From an uncultured Alistipes sp. (GTDB lineage Bacteria > Bacteroidota > Bacteroidia > Bacteroidales > Rikenellaceae), in NCBI GenBank assembly GCA_944326035.1, contig CALVCS010000010.1, positions 1-64,000 of the forward strand: DNA of 64,000 nucleotides, given 5' to 3'. A program made the position numbers and the translations under genes. The notes below the pieces were generated by a model. The model saw only the letters and a program-made list of their open reading frames with translations, was not told the origin of the DNA and did not search any database. Shown here in pieces: positions 1 through 8,287 of the stretch; position 1 is the first letter of the stretch; each line of letters begins with the position of its first letter.

Positions 1-1
1 G

Positions 2-1723
2 TCGGTGAGTGTCAGGGCAGGAGACGATTTGTACATCCTTTCAAATGAGCGGGAAATATATCGGAACGGATATATTGTCGAGGAGATAGATGCGTCGAAT
101 GGCTGTGTGTCTTTCTCAAATAATCGGATTTTGTATCAGGGATAGCAGCAGAATGAATTTAAGGATGAAGTAATGAAATTTCAGATCCGGCGGACTGTAG
201 AGGAACATCTTAGAAAGGAGTTGAAGTTGAACAAGCTTGGCATTAAGGTATTGTCATTGTTTTTCATTGACAGAGTGTCAAATTATAGAAAATATAATAT
301 TGACGGTATTGCGGAGCAAGGACAGTTCGCCAGATGGTTTGAGGAGATATATAGAGAATTGATAAGCCAACCTCAGTATCAATGCCTCGATAAGGCTTCG
401 GTGACGAAAGTCCACAATGGGTATTTTTCTCAGGACAAGAAAGGAAGAATGAAAGATACTACCGGACTGACGCAGGCAGATGATGATACGTACCGTTTGA
501 TAATGAGCGATAAAGCGAAGCTGTTGGATATTGATAATCCGTTACGGTTTATCTTTTCTCATACGGCATTGCGTGAAGGCTGGGATAACCCTAATGTGTT
601 TCAAATCTGTACCTTGAATGAGACAAAGTCTGAAATGAAGAAGAGGCAGGAGATCGGCAGGGGGTTGAGGTTGGCGGTGAACCAGGAAGGAGTCCGCACA
701 TACGATAGGAACATCAACCGTTTGACTGTTGTTGCAAATGAATCATACAACGATTTTGCGAAGGCTCTTCAAAATGAACTTCAGGAAGACTGTGGTGTTG
801 ACTTCAGTGGGAGAATCAAGCCTAAAAGAGAAAGGGTTGCCGTTAAGTACCGTAAAGGCTTCGAGACAGATCCTCTTTTCTTCGCCATTTGGGATAGGAT
901 TAAAGCTAAAACAACATATAAAGTTAATTACGATACTGCTGAACTGATAAAAGATGCCGCAAGTGCCGTAAAGAGGATGCCACCGGTCAAGGCTCCGTCA
1001 ATCCGTTCTACCAAAACCACGATGCTGTTAAATGACAGTGGTGTGCAAGCTGAGTACAAAGGAGATAAACTGAAAATTCTAAAAAGTGATTATGTGATAC
1101 CGGATGTGTTGAGCTATGTGCAGAATAGGACAGAGTTGACACGTTCAACCATTATGAGAATACTCGAAAAGTCCGGCAGGCTTAGTGATTTGGCTGTGAA
1201 TCCACAATTATTTATGGATAGTGTTGTGGCCCAGATTCAAAGAATTCTTCAGGATGTGATGATAGATGGTATAGAGTATCATAAGATAGGTGGTTCTGCG
1301 TATGAAATGCGGTTGTTTGAGGATAGTGAATTAGAAATATACAAAAATGACTTGACATTTGAGGTCTCAAATGCGGATAAGACTATATACGAGAAATATG
1401 TGCCGTTGGATTCATCTGTAGAGAGTGAGTTTGCTAAAGCTTGCGAAAGCGATGATCAGATAAGGTTCTACTTTAAATTACCGGACTGGTTCAAAATACC
1501 GACACCTATCGGGAATTATAATCCGGATTGGGCAGTTGTTTTTGAAGATGATAAAAGAGTGTATTTTGTCGCAGAGACTAAAGAAACGGGAACACCATCA
1601 GTCGATATTTACAAATTGCGTATTGAAGAGCAGCAGAAAATCAAGTGTGCGGAAGCGCATTTCAGGCAATTCAACGATGTAAAGTATAGGGTGGTGAATA
1701 AAGTTGGGGATCTTGTGCAGTGA
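2..1723 (+). pseudogene. type III restriction enzyme Res subunit, 3' part, broken by an in-frame TAG
   Basis: The 5' end lies outside the window. Reading from base 2 the frame is open, stops at TAG (143-145), and continues in the same frame to the stop at 1723; the first ATG after the TAG is at 173. Codons on both sides of the TAG belong to the same family: a NGYIVEEIDA segment before it and an IRRTVEEHLRKEL segment after it, both typical of type III Res proteins. The downstream part, counted from 173, has helicase motif V/VI-like sequences (ALREGWDNP near residue 133, QEIGRGLRL near 160) and a C-terminal nuclease-like PD...ETK pattern near residues 450-470. Res with Mod forms the ATP-dependent type III restriction complex. 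The gene is clearly AT-richer than everything to its right, which suggests transfer. Whether the TAG is a real mutation, a sequence error or read through cannot be told here. No RBS is evident before 173, so a separate protein from there is doubtful. Confidence 0.8.
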
Positions 1724-1761
1724 TTCTCTGGGAACAATTTGGGAACATTTGAAGAAAAGCA

Positions 1762-1800
1762 GAAAGGGCAATTATTTGATTTTCAAACAATTGCCCTTTC
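1762..1800. terminator. bidirectional terminator between Res and tRNA-Leu
   Basis: A perfect 12-base inverted repeat (GAAAGGGCAATT at 1762-1773, complement at 1789-1800) encloses a 15-base loop that is itself partly self-complementary. It lies between two convergent units, the broken Res gene and tRNA-Leu, and its arms end in A/T tracts on both sides, so it can serve both. Confidence 0.75.
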
Positions 1801-1806
1801 TTGTAG

Positions 1807-1888
1807 TACCCGGAGCCGGGATCGAACCGGCACGGATCGCTCCATTGGTGTTTGAGACCAACGCGTCTACCAATTCCGCCATCCGGGC
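1807..1888 (-). tRNA. tRNA-Leu (CAA)
   Basis: The reverse strand folds as a class II tRNA. The acceptor stem GCCCGGA/TCCGGGT has one G-U pair, the D arm carries AATTGGTAGA, the anticodon stem TTGGT/ACCAA encloses the loop CTCAAAC with anticodon CAA, a long variable arm follows, and the T arm is GCCGG-TTCGATC-CCGGC. The discriminator is A, as expected for leucine. CCA is not encoded. The 3' end faces the AT-rich Res remnant, a usual position for integration of mobile DNA. Confidence 0.93.
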
Positions 1889-1915
1889 TTTTGTAGAGCG
1901 ATCTACTTGGAGCCA

Positions 1916-1946
1916 CAAAGTTAGAAAATAATTCAATAACTGCAAA
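1916..1946 (-). promoter_or_regulatory. promoter of tRNA-Leu (Bacteroidota sigma type)
   Basis: On the minus strand TTTG (1946-1943) is followed after exactly 19 bases by TAACTTTG (1923-1916), matching the Bacteroidota -33 TTTG / -7 TAnnTTTG consensus. It ends 28 bases upstream of the tRNA 5' end. Confidence 0.75.
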
Positions 1947-2145
1947 TTTCTAACGGCAACTTATCGGTCGAAATTCGCTTTTTGACGGATCGGGGTCGCT
2001 GTAACAGGGTAATCGGATCGATCGTTGGCTGCGTGTGGGGCTTTGCCTAAGAGACATAGCTCAAAGCGGGAAACCCCTGAAAGATCGGACAAAGAAACAA
2101 TCCGGATATTTCCAAGAGACCGGTTTTCTGGACTGTATAGAAGCT
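1947..2145. other. intergenic stretch without a recognised gene
   Basis: Between the tRNA-Leu promoter and the mutB terminator I see no gene with family resemblance; the short open frames here have no recognisable motif. Confidence 0.5.
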
Positions 2146-2181
2146 AAAAAAGCAGCCTTCCCTCCAGGAAGGCTGCTTTTT
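2146..2181 (-). terminator. terminator of mutAB
   Basis: An 11-base perfect stem (AGCAGCCTTCC at 2151-2161, complement at 2167-2177) with a 5-base loop, flanked by A5 on the left and T5 on the right. On the minus strand it ends in a U run 20 bases after the mutB stop. The symmetry means it could also work on the plus strand. Confidence 0.85.
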
Positions 2182-2200
2182 ATATACCGGACGAATCGGA

Positions 2201-4339
2201 TTATTCGCCCAAGAGGATTTCCAGCATCTTGATTGCGGCCGTAGCGATCGGGGTACCCGGGCCGAAAATGGCGGCAGCCCCTGCTTTGTACAGCGCATCG
2301 TAATCTTGCGGAGGAATAACCCCACCGACAACAACTACGATATCTTCGCGGCCCAGTTTCTTGAGCTCGTCGATGATTTGCGGTACCAGCGTCTTGTGAC
2401 CTGCAGCCAGCGACGAAACCCCTACGATATGCACGTCGTTTTCAACGGCTTGTTTAGCGGCTTCGGCCGGCGTTTGGAACAACGGACCCATGTCGACGTC
2501 GAAACCGATATCGGCATAACCCGTTGCAACCACTTTGGCCCCACGGTCGTGACCGTCCTGACCCAGTTTGGCAATCATGATACGAGGTTGACGTCCCTCT
2601 TTCTTGGCAAATTTTTCGGCCAGAGCCTTGGCTTCGGCAAACTTCTTATCGTCTTTCACTTCCGCTGAATATACTCCTGAGATGGAACGAATAACGGCTT
2701 TGTAACGACCTACGACCACTTCGCAGGCATCGGAGATTTCGCCCAAAGAAGCCCGGACCTTGGCGGCTTCGACAGCCAGTTCCAACAGGTTCCCCTTCTT
2801 GGTCTTCACGCATTCGGTGATAGCGGCCAGGGCGGCTTTGACTTTGGCTTCGTCACGGTTGGCACGCAGCTCTTTCAGACGTTTGATCTGCGATTCGCGT
2901 ACGGCGGTGTTGTCCACAGCCAGAATGTCGATCGGATCTTCCTTGTCCAGACGGTATTTGTTGATCCCCACGATGGTGTCGATCCCTGAGTCGATACGAG
3001 CCTGTTTGCGGGCTGCGGCTTCTTCGATACGCATTTTGGGAATCCCCGTTTCGATTGCTTTGGCCATCCCGCCCAGTTTTTCGACTTCCTGGATCAGGTT
3101 CCAGGCCCGGTGTACGATTTCGTGCGTGAGCGATTCTACGTAGTACGAACCGGCCCAAGGATCCACCTGACGGCAGATGTTGGTTTCTTCCTGGATGTAG
3201 ATCTGGGTATTCCGGGCGATACGTGCCGAGAAGTCGGTCGGCAGGGCGATCGCTTCGTCCAAGGCGTTGGTGTGCAGACTCTGCGTATGACCCAGTGCGG
3301 CGGCCATGGCTTCGATCGCCGTACGGGCTACGTTGTTGAACGGATCCTGTTCGGTCAACGACCAACCCGAGGTCTGCGAGTGCGTACGCAGGGCCAGCGA
3401 TTTGGGGTTCTTCGGGTTGAACTGTTTCACGATCTTGGCCCACAGCAGACGGGCGGCACGCATTTTGGCGATTTCCATGAAGTGGTTCATCCCGATGGCC
3501 CAGAAGAACGACAGACGCGGAGCGAACGAGTCGATGTTCATCCCGGCATTCACCCCGGTGCGCAGGTATTCGAGACCGTCGGCCAGCGTATAGGCCAATT
3601 CGATGTCGGCCGTAGCACCGGCTTCCTGCATGTGGTACCCCGAGATGGAGATCGAGTTGAATTTAGGCATGTTCTTCGAGGTGTATTCGAAGATATCGGC
3701 GATGATACGCATCGAGAATTCGGGCGGGTAGATATAGGTGTTACGCACCATGAATTCTTTCAGGATATCGTTCTGGATGGTCCCGCTGAGTTGATCCAGC
3801 GTGCAACCCTGTTCCAGACCGGCGACGATGTAGAAGGCCAGAATCGGCAGAACGGCCCCGTTCATGGTCATCGACACCGACATCTTATCCAGCGGAATGC
3901 CGTCGAAGAGCACCTTCATGTCTTCGACCGAGCAGATCGACACCCCGGCTTTCCCGACGTCGCCCACAACCCGCGGGTGATCGGCGTCATAGCCGCGGTG
4001 GGTAGCCAAGTCGAAAGCGACCGACAACCCTTTCTGACCGGAGGCCAGGTTACGACGATAGAACGCATTGGATTCGGCGGCGGTGGAGAACCCGGCGTAT
4101 TGACGGATGGTCCAGGGACGCATGACGTACATCGTGCTGTAGGGACCGCGCAGGAACGGAGCGATACCGGCTGCGTAGTTCAAATGTTCCATCCCTTCGA
4201 GATCGGCGGCCGTATAGGTACCTTTGACCGTGATATGTTCAGGGGTTTTCCAGGGCTGGGTTTCTTCCCCGCCCTTTTTGGCGCAGCAACTGGCAGGCGT
4301 TGCGCCCGTATAGGTCATATCTGAAAATTTTGCTCTCAT
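2201..4339 (-). CDS. mutB: methylmalonyl-CoA mutase large (alpha) subunit
   Basis: Converts succinyl-CoA and (R)-methylmalonyl-CoA into each other with adenosylcobalamin; in Bacteroidales this belongs to the propionate-forming succinate pathway in the cytoplasm. The 712 residues match the usual length of the catalytic subunit. The N-terminal half is the TIM barrel that binds the CoA ester (sequence around [18 protein letters not shown], and the [18 protein letters not shown] region). The C-terminal cobalamin domain has the lower-ligand motif DGHDRG with His597. It follows mutA on the same strand after 15 bases, so the two form an operon and a heterodimer. The N-terminus has an adjacent Cys pair (SCCAKK) ahead of the conserved part. 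Neither the MeaB-type chaperone nor methylmalonyl-CoA epimerase is nearby. Confidence 0.97.
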   Translation of the reverse strand: MRAKFSDMTYTGATPASCCAKKGGEETQPWKTPEHITVKGTYTAADLEGMEHLNYAAGIAPFLRGPYSTMYVMRPWTIRQYAGFSTAAESNAFYRRNLASGQKGLSVAFDLATHRGYDADHPRVVGDVGKAGVSICSVEDMKVLFDGIPLDKMSVSMTMNGAVLPILAFYIVAGLEQGCTLDQLSGTIQNDILKEFMVRNTYIYPPEFSMRIIADIFEYTSKNMPKFNSISISGYHMQEAGATADIELAYTLADGLEYLRTGVNAGMNIDSFAPRLSFFWAIGMNHFMEIAKMRAARLLWAKIVKQFNPKNPKSLALRTHSQTSGWSLTEQDPFNNVARTAIEAMAAALGHTQSLHTNALDEAIALPTDFSARIARNTQIYIQEETNICRQVDPWAGSYYVESLTHEIVHRAWNLIQEVEKLGGMAKAIETGIPKMRIEEAAARKQARIDSGIDTIVGINKYRLDKEDPIDILAVDNTAVRESQIKRLKELRANRDEAKVKAALAAITECVKTKKGNLLELAVEAAKVRASLGEISDACEVVVGRYKAVIRSISGVYSAEVKDDKKFAEAKALAEKFAKKEGRQPRIMIAKLGQDGHDRGAKVVATGYADIGFDVDMGPLFQTPAEAAKQAVENDVHIVGVSSLAAGHKTLVPQIIDELKKLGREDIVVVVGGVIPPQDYDALYKAGAAAIFGPGTPIATAAIKMLEILLGE

Positions 4340-4354
4340 AACAACAGGCTTAGC

Positions 4355-6241
4355 TTAGATTCCCAATTCTTTGAGGTAATACTTCAGCGTGTCGAGGACG
4401 TTCGATTTGACGCTGATGAAGTTCTTGATGCCTACGGCTTCGAGATCGGCCTGGCAGGCGGGGGCACCGGCTACGACAAAGATGGTTTTGCCGTTGAGCT
4501 GTTTGAAGGCTTCGGGAGCCAGCGTAGCGTAGTCGTCATCCGAAGCACAGATCACCACGATTTCGGCTTTGGAGTCGAGGGCGGCTTTGATCCCTTCGTC
4601 CAGGCTCTTGAAGTAGGTGTTGTCCTGTACCCGGATCCCGGCGCAAGCGAAGAAGTTGCAGGAGAACTGGGCGCGTGCACGTGCGAACGCCAGCGAACCA
4701 ACCGTCAGCATGAAAGCTTTGGGTTGTTTGCCGCTGCGATCGACGCTCAGACGCATCTGTTCGAAGGCCATGGCACCCCGGTAAGGTTTCAGCGTGCGGA
4801 GCGTGTCCTCTTCCGATGAGCAGCTGCAGTGGCAGGAAACGGGGGCCGGCGTAACGACGGCTTCGGTAATTTTGGCATCGGCCACTTCGTTGAAGTTGGG
4901 GAACTGGTTGGTACCCAGCAACGATTCGCGACGAGTAGCGATGTTGTGGTTCTTTTTGTTGGCCGATTCTTCGATCTGATCCTGAATGAACCCGGCTTCG
5001 AAAGCGGCGATGTAACCCCCTTTTTCTTCCACCTGTTTGAACAGGTTCCAGGCCTGTTCGGCGATGGATTGGGTCAGGTTTTCGATGTAGTACGAACCGC
5101 CGGCGGCATCGGTTACCTGGTTGAAGTGAGATTCTTCCTTCAGCAGCAACTGTACGTTGCGGGCGATACGCGATGAGAAATCGGTCGGTTTTTCATAGGG
5201 ATCGTCGAACGGAGTCACTTCCATGGAGTGTACGCCGGCGATGGCGGCGCTCATGGCTTCGGTCGTACCCCGCAGCATGTTGACATAGGGGTCATAGACG
5301 GTCATGTTCCATTTGGAGGTTTCGGCGTGGATCTTCATCTTCGAGGCGCAACCACGGGTGGGGTTGTAGGCCGACATGATGTTGGCCCACAGCATACGAG
5401 CGGCCCGGAATTTGGCGATTTCCATGAAGTAGTTGGAGCTGATGGACATCGTGAAGCGGATCGACGGAGCCACTTGATCGATGCTCAGTCCTTCGTCCAT
5501 GAGTTTGACCACGTATTCGTGACCCACGGCCAGCGTGAAGGCCAGTTCTTGAACGATGGTCGAACCGCAGTGGTTGAAGACCTGACCGTCGACGCCGATG
5601 AAGCGTACGCGTTTGTACTGAGGTACTTTTTTGATCAGTTCAGCGATGCTGGAGAAGGCTTTGCAGCTACCGTCTTTGCATTTGAGACGGCCTCTGAGGC
5701 TGAGTTTTTTGATCAGCGGGTCGAGTACGAAGTTGACTTTCACGTCTTCGGGGTCGTACGACGAGCCTTCCAGCATGTCGGTAAAGAGTTTGGCGACGGT
5801 TTTGGTTCCGCAACCACTGAAAGTCAATTCGGTATTTTTCAGTGAAATACCGTTCAACAGGGTTTTCAGGTCATCGGCCGAAAACTCTTTGTTGTTGATG
5901 CAGAAGCCGATCGATTCGGCTCCTTTGGTGAGCATAGCCGTTGCCTGCGCGTTGGCCTGTTTGGGGCAGTCCACGTTGATGGTTTCGTGGATCAACCAGT
6001 TGTTGTTCTTCTTGATCCCGCGTACATAGGGGAACTGACCGGCTTCAGAACCCAGAAAACGAATGTCTTTCAGATTTTCGGCACGGTAGTAGGGGCGAAC
6101 ATTGAATCCTTCCTGGGTTCTCCACACCAGTTTTCGTTCGTAGTCGGCGCCCTTGAGGTCGGTTGCGATCGCAGCTTCCCATTGTTCGGTGGTCACCGGC
6201 GGGAATTGATCGAACAACTTTTCATCCTTACAATTTGCCAT
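4355..6241 (-). CDS. mutA: methylmalonyl-CoA mutase small (beta) subunit
   Basis: Non-catalytic partner of MutB, 628 residues, first gene of the mutA-mutB operon. It has the same barrel plus cobalamin-like domain plan, but the C-terminal domain has no DxHxxG motif, as expected for the small subunit, which does not bind B12. Between barrel and C-terminal domain, at about residues 467-474, lies a Cys/His-rich run (SCHCSCSS) that I do not recognise as a standard family feature; it falls in a linker. Start chosen at the ATG at 6241, which leaves a 5' UTR of about 40 bases to a -7 element (6289-6296). Confidence 0.95.
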   Translation of the reverse strand: MANCKDEKLFDQFPPVTTEQWEAAIATDLKGADYERKLVWRTQEGFNVRPYYRAENLKDIRFLGSEAGQFPYVRGIKKNNNWLIHETINVDCPKQANAQATAMLTKGAESIGFCINNKEFSADDLKTLLNGISLKNTELTFSGCGTKTVAKLFTDMLEGSSYDPEDVKVNFVLDPLIKKLSLRGRLKCKDGSCKAFSSIAELIKKVPQYKRVRFIGVDGQVFNHCGSTIVQELAFTLAVGHEYVVKLMDEGLSIDQVAPSIRFTMSISSNYFMEIAKFRAARMLWANIMSAYNPTRGCASKMKIHAETSKWNMTVYDPYVNMLRGTTEAMSAAIAGVHSMEVTPFDDPYEKPTDFSSRIARNVQLLLKEESHFNQVTDAAGGSYYIENLTQSIAEQAWNLFKQVEEKGGYIAAFEAGFIQDQIEESANKKNHNIATRRESLLGTNQFPNFNEVADAKITEAVVTPAPVSCHCSCSSEEDTLRTLKPYRGAMAFEQMRLSVDRSGKQPKAFMLTVGSLAFARARAQFSCNFFACAGIRVQDNTYFKSLDEGIKAALDSKAEIVVICASDDDYATLAPEAFKQLNGKTIFVVAGAPACQADLEAVGIKNFISVKSNVLDTLKYYLKELGI

Positions 6242-6288
6242 GTTGAACTATGATTTAGATAAGTTTTGGTGAAATTCAAAAGAGACAA

Positions 6289-6296
6289 CAAAGGTA
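6289..6296 (-). promoter_or_regulatory. -7 element upstream of mutA
   Basis: TACCTTTG on the minus strand fits TAnnTTTG and lies 48 bases upstream of the mutA ATG. No clear TTTG is found at the -33 distance, so only half of the consensus is present. Confidence 0.5.
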
Positions 6297-6379
6297 CTGT
6301 TTTTTTAAGAACATCATTCACTTTCACCCATTAATTTTGTCCGGAGAGGCCATATCGGATGGATTTTTCAGAATATGGT

Positions 6380-6387
6380 TATCTTTG
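6380..6387 (+). promoter_or_regulatory. -7 element upstream of the GH20 gene
   Basis: TATCTTTG matches TAnnTTTG and lies 36 bases before the GH20 ATG. The -33 region is only T-rich. It is divergent from the mutA -7 element, with about 85 bases between them. Confidence 0.5.
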
Positions 6388-6423
6388 TGAATACCCTTTT
6401 CTGTTGAACCAATCTTTGATCTT

Positions 6424-8079
6424 ATGAAAAATCTCGTAGGAGCCGTTTGCGCCTGGGCGGTGGTGGCGCTGGGGGCTTGTAGCGGGCCCCGTGCCCCACG
6501 AATCGCGGAAGTGAATATCGTGCCCAAACCGAAGATGGTCGATGTCGACACCTCGGCAGGGTGTTTCGAACTGACGGCCCGCACCCCGATCAATCTGATC
6601 GGAGGGGATAGTACCTTGTCGTATGCTGTTGATTTCCTGGATGATTTGCTGACTCCTTCGCTGGGGGCGCCCCTCAAGACCCAACTCGGGACAGCGGCTG
6701 ACCCTCTTTTGGGGGCGATCAACGTAAAAGTCGACACGCTGTTGGGCCCCGAGGCCTACACCCTGGCCATTACCCGGGATTGGGTGTGTGTCGAGGCGGG
6801 GGCTTCGGCGGGGGCTTTCTATGCCTTCGAAACGTTACGACAGTTGTTGCCCGACCAGGTGTTGCGCCAGGAGCGGGTCGGCGTCATCGAATTGCCGTTG
6901 GTGACGGTGATCGACGAACCGGCGTTTGCCTATCGGGGGGCGCTGCTCGATGCCGGGCGGCATTTCGTGCCGGTGGAAGAGGTGAAACACTATATCGACA
7001 TTCTGGCCATGCATAAGATCAACCACATGCAGTGGCACTTGACGGAGGATCAGGGGTGGCGGATTGAGATCAAAAAGTATCCCCGATTGACCGAGGTGGG
7101 TTCGATCCGGAAACGGACGCAGCTCAATAATTTCGAGATGGAGCACACCGAACCGAAATACGAAGAGAAACCCTATGGCGGTTATTATACCCAGGATCAG
7201 ATTCGGGAGGTGGTACGCTATGCCCAACGACATTTCGTGACGGTGATCCCCGAGATCGAATTGCCCGGGCATGCACAGGCGGCGCTGGCCTCTTATCCCT
7301 ACCTGGGCTGTATCGGTCAGGGATATGAAGTTTCGTCGAACTGGGGCATTCACAAGGAGGTTTTCTGTGCCGGGAAAGACAGTACGTTCGATTTTCTGGA
7401 AGATGTCTTTACGGAAGTGATGGAGCTCTTCCCGTCGAAATATATCCATATCGGAGGGGACGAATGCCCCAAAGATCGTTGGGAGGCTTGTCCTCGGTGT
7501 CAGCAACGGATTAAGGATGAGGGGCTGAAAGACGAAACCGAATTGCAGAGCTATTTCGTGCATCGGATCGAAGATTTTCTGCGCAGTCACGGTCGGGAGA
7601 TCATCGGCTTTGACGAAATTCTGGAGGGAGGTCTGTCGCAGACTGCGACGGTGATGTCGTGGCGGGGCACCAAAGGAGGCATCGAAGCGGCCAAGAAAGG
7701 CAATCGGGTGATCATGGCGCCGTTGGAACACTGCTACCTGGATTATTACCAGACGAAAGATCCCCAGAGCGAACCCTATTACAGCTGGGGCCGTTACCTG
7801 CCGGTCGAACAGGTCTATGCGTTGGATCCCTATGCGGGCTTGAACGAAGTGGAACAATCCTATATTTGGGGCGTGCAGGCCAATCCTTGGGGCGAATACA
7901 TTCGGTCGGAACCCGATCTGCAGTTTAAGGTCCTGCCTCGTATCGGGGCGTTGGCCGAAGTGGGTTGGAGTGGCGGCGAGAAAGATTTCGCCGATTTCAA
8001 GAAGCGCGCCGTCTCGTTGAAACGGATGTATGAGGCCGAAGGCTATACCTATGCCCCGTATCTGTTTGCCGAACCTTAA
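6424..8079 (+). CDS. GH20 beta-N-acetylhexosaminidase, lipoprotein
   Basis: Exo-acting enzyme that removes terminal beta-linked GlcNAc or GalNAc from glycans by substrate-assisted catalysis. A type II signal peptide (hydrophobic residues 4-18, lipobox LGAC, Cys19) predicts anchoring in a membrane, facing periplasm or cell surface. The N-terminal GH20b-like domain covers about residues 25-150 and the catalytic barrel about 160-515. The family signature HIGGDECPK supplies the Asp346-Glu347 pair, and the HLTEDQGWRIEIKKYP region is also typical. The 551 residues make a compact member with no extra C-terminal domain. It begins a plus-strand run of glycan-degrading genes interrupted by a UbiD gene. 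Substrate is not decidable; host mucin or chitin-type glycans are plausible. Confidence 0.95.
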   Translation: MKNLVGAVCAWAVVALGACSGPRAPRIAEVNIVPKPKMVDVDTSAGCFELTARTPINLIGGDSTLSYAVDFLDDLLTPSLGAPLKTQLGTAADPLLGAINVKVDTLLGPEAYTLAITRDWVCVEAGASAGAFYAFETLRQLLPDQVLRQERVGVIELPLVTVIDEPAFAYRGALLDAGRHFVPVEEVKHYIDILAMHKINHMQWHLTEDQGWRIEIKKYPRLTEVGSIRKRTQLNNFEMEHTEPKYEEKPYGGYYTQDQIREVVRYAQRHFVTVIPEIELPGHAQAALASYPYLGCIGQGYEVSSNWGIHKEVFCAGKDSTFDFLEDVFTEVMELFPSKYIHIGGDECPKDRWEACPRCQQRIKDEGLKDETELQSYFVHRIEDFLRSHGREIIGFDEILEGGLSQTATVMSWRGTKGGIEAAKKGNRVIMAPLEHCYLDYYQTKDPQSEPYYSWGRYLPVEQVYALDPYAGLNEVEQSYIWGVQANPWGEYIRSEPDLQFKVLPRIGALAEVGWSGGEKDFADFKKRAVSLKRMYEAEGYTYAPYLFAEP

Positions 8080-8107
8080 ACGTTCCCGGAGGAAATGATT
8101 GCATGAG

Positions 8108-8145
8108 GTCGGCCCTTCCCCCCCCTATATCGGGAAAGGGCCGAC
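8108..8145 (+). terminator. hairpin after the GH20 gene
   Basis: GTCGGCCCTT (8108-8117) pairs perfectly with 8136-8145 over a C-rich loop, 29 bases after the GH20 stop. No T run follows, so termination strength is uncertain. Confidence 0.5.
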
Positions 8146-8287
8146 ACTCGTCTCCGAAACCGGGGTGCGTCGAGACGCTTTCCCTCCGGTCGGCAGGGGA
8201 AACCACAGAGGGGATGCAATATGGTAGAACGTATCAAAGCATTGTAGTCCATAAAAATAGGCGGTCAAACGGCCGTTATCTGTAAGT

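Noticed and set aside
143..145. TAG as recoded pyrrolysine or programmed readthrough
   Set aside because: No Pyl genes or recoding stem are visible; type III Res enzymes are not known to use it.
3110..4324. 404-codon frame opposite mutB
   Set aside because: Shadow of mutB, with the typical H/G/R/F/D composition.
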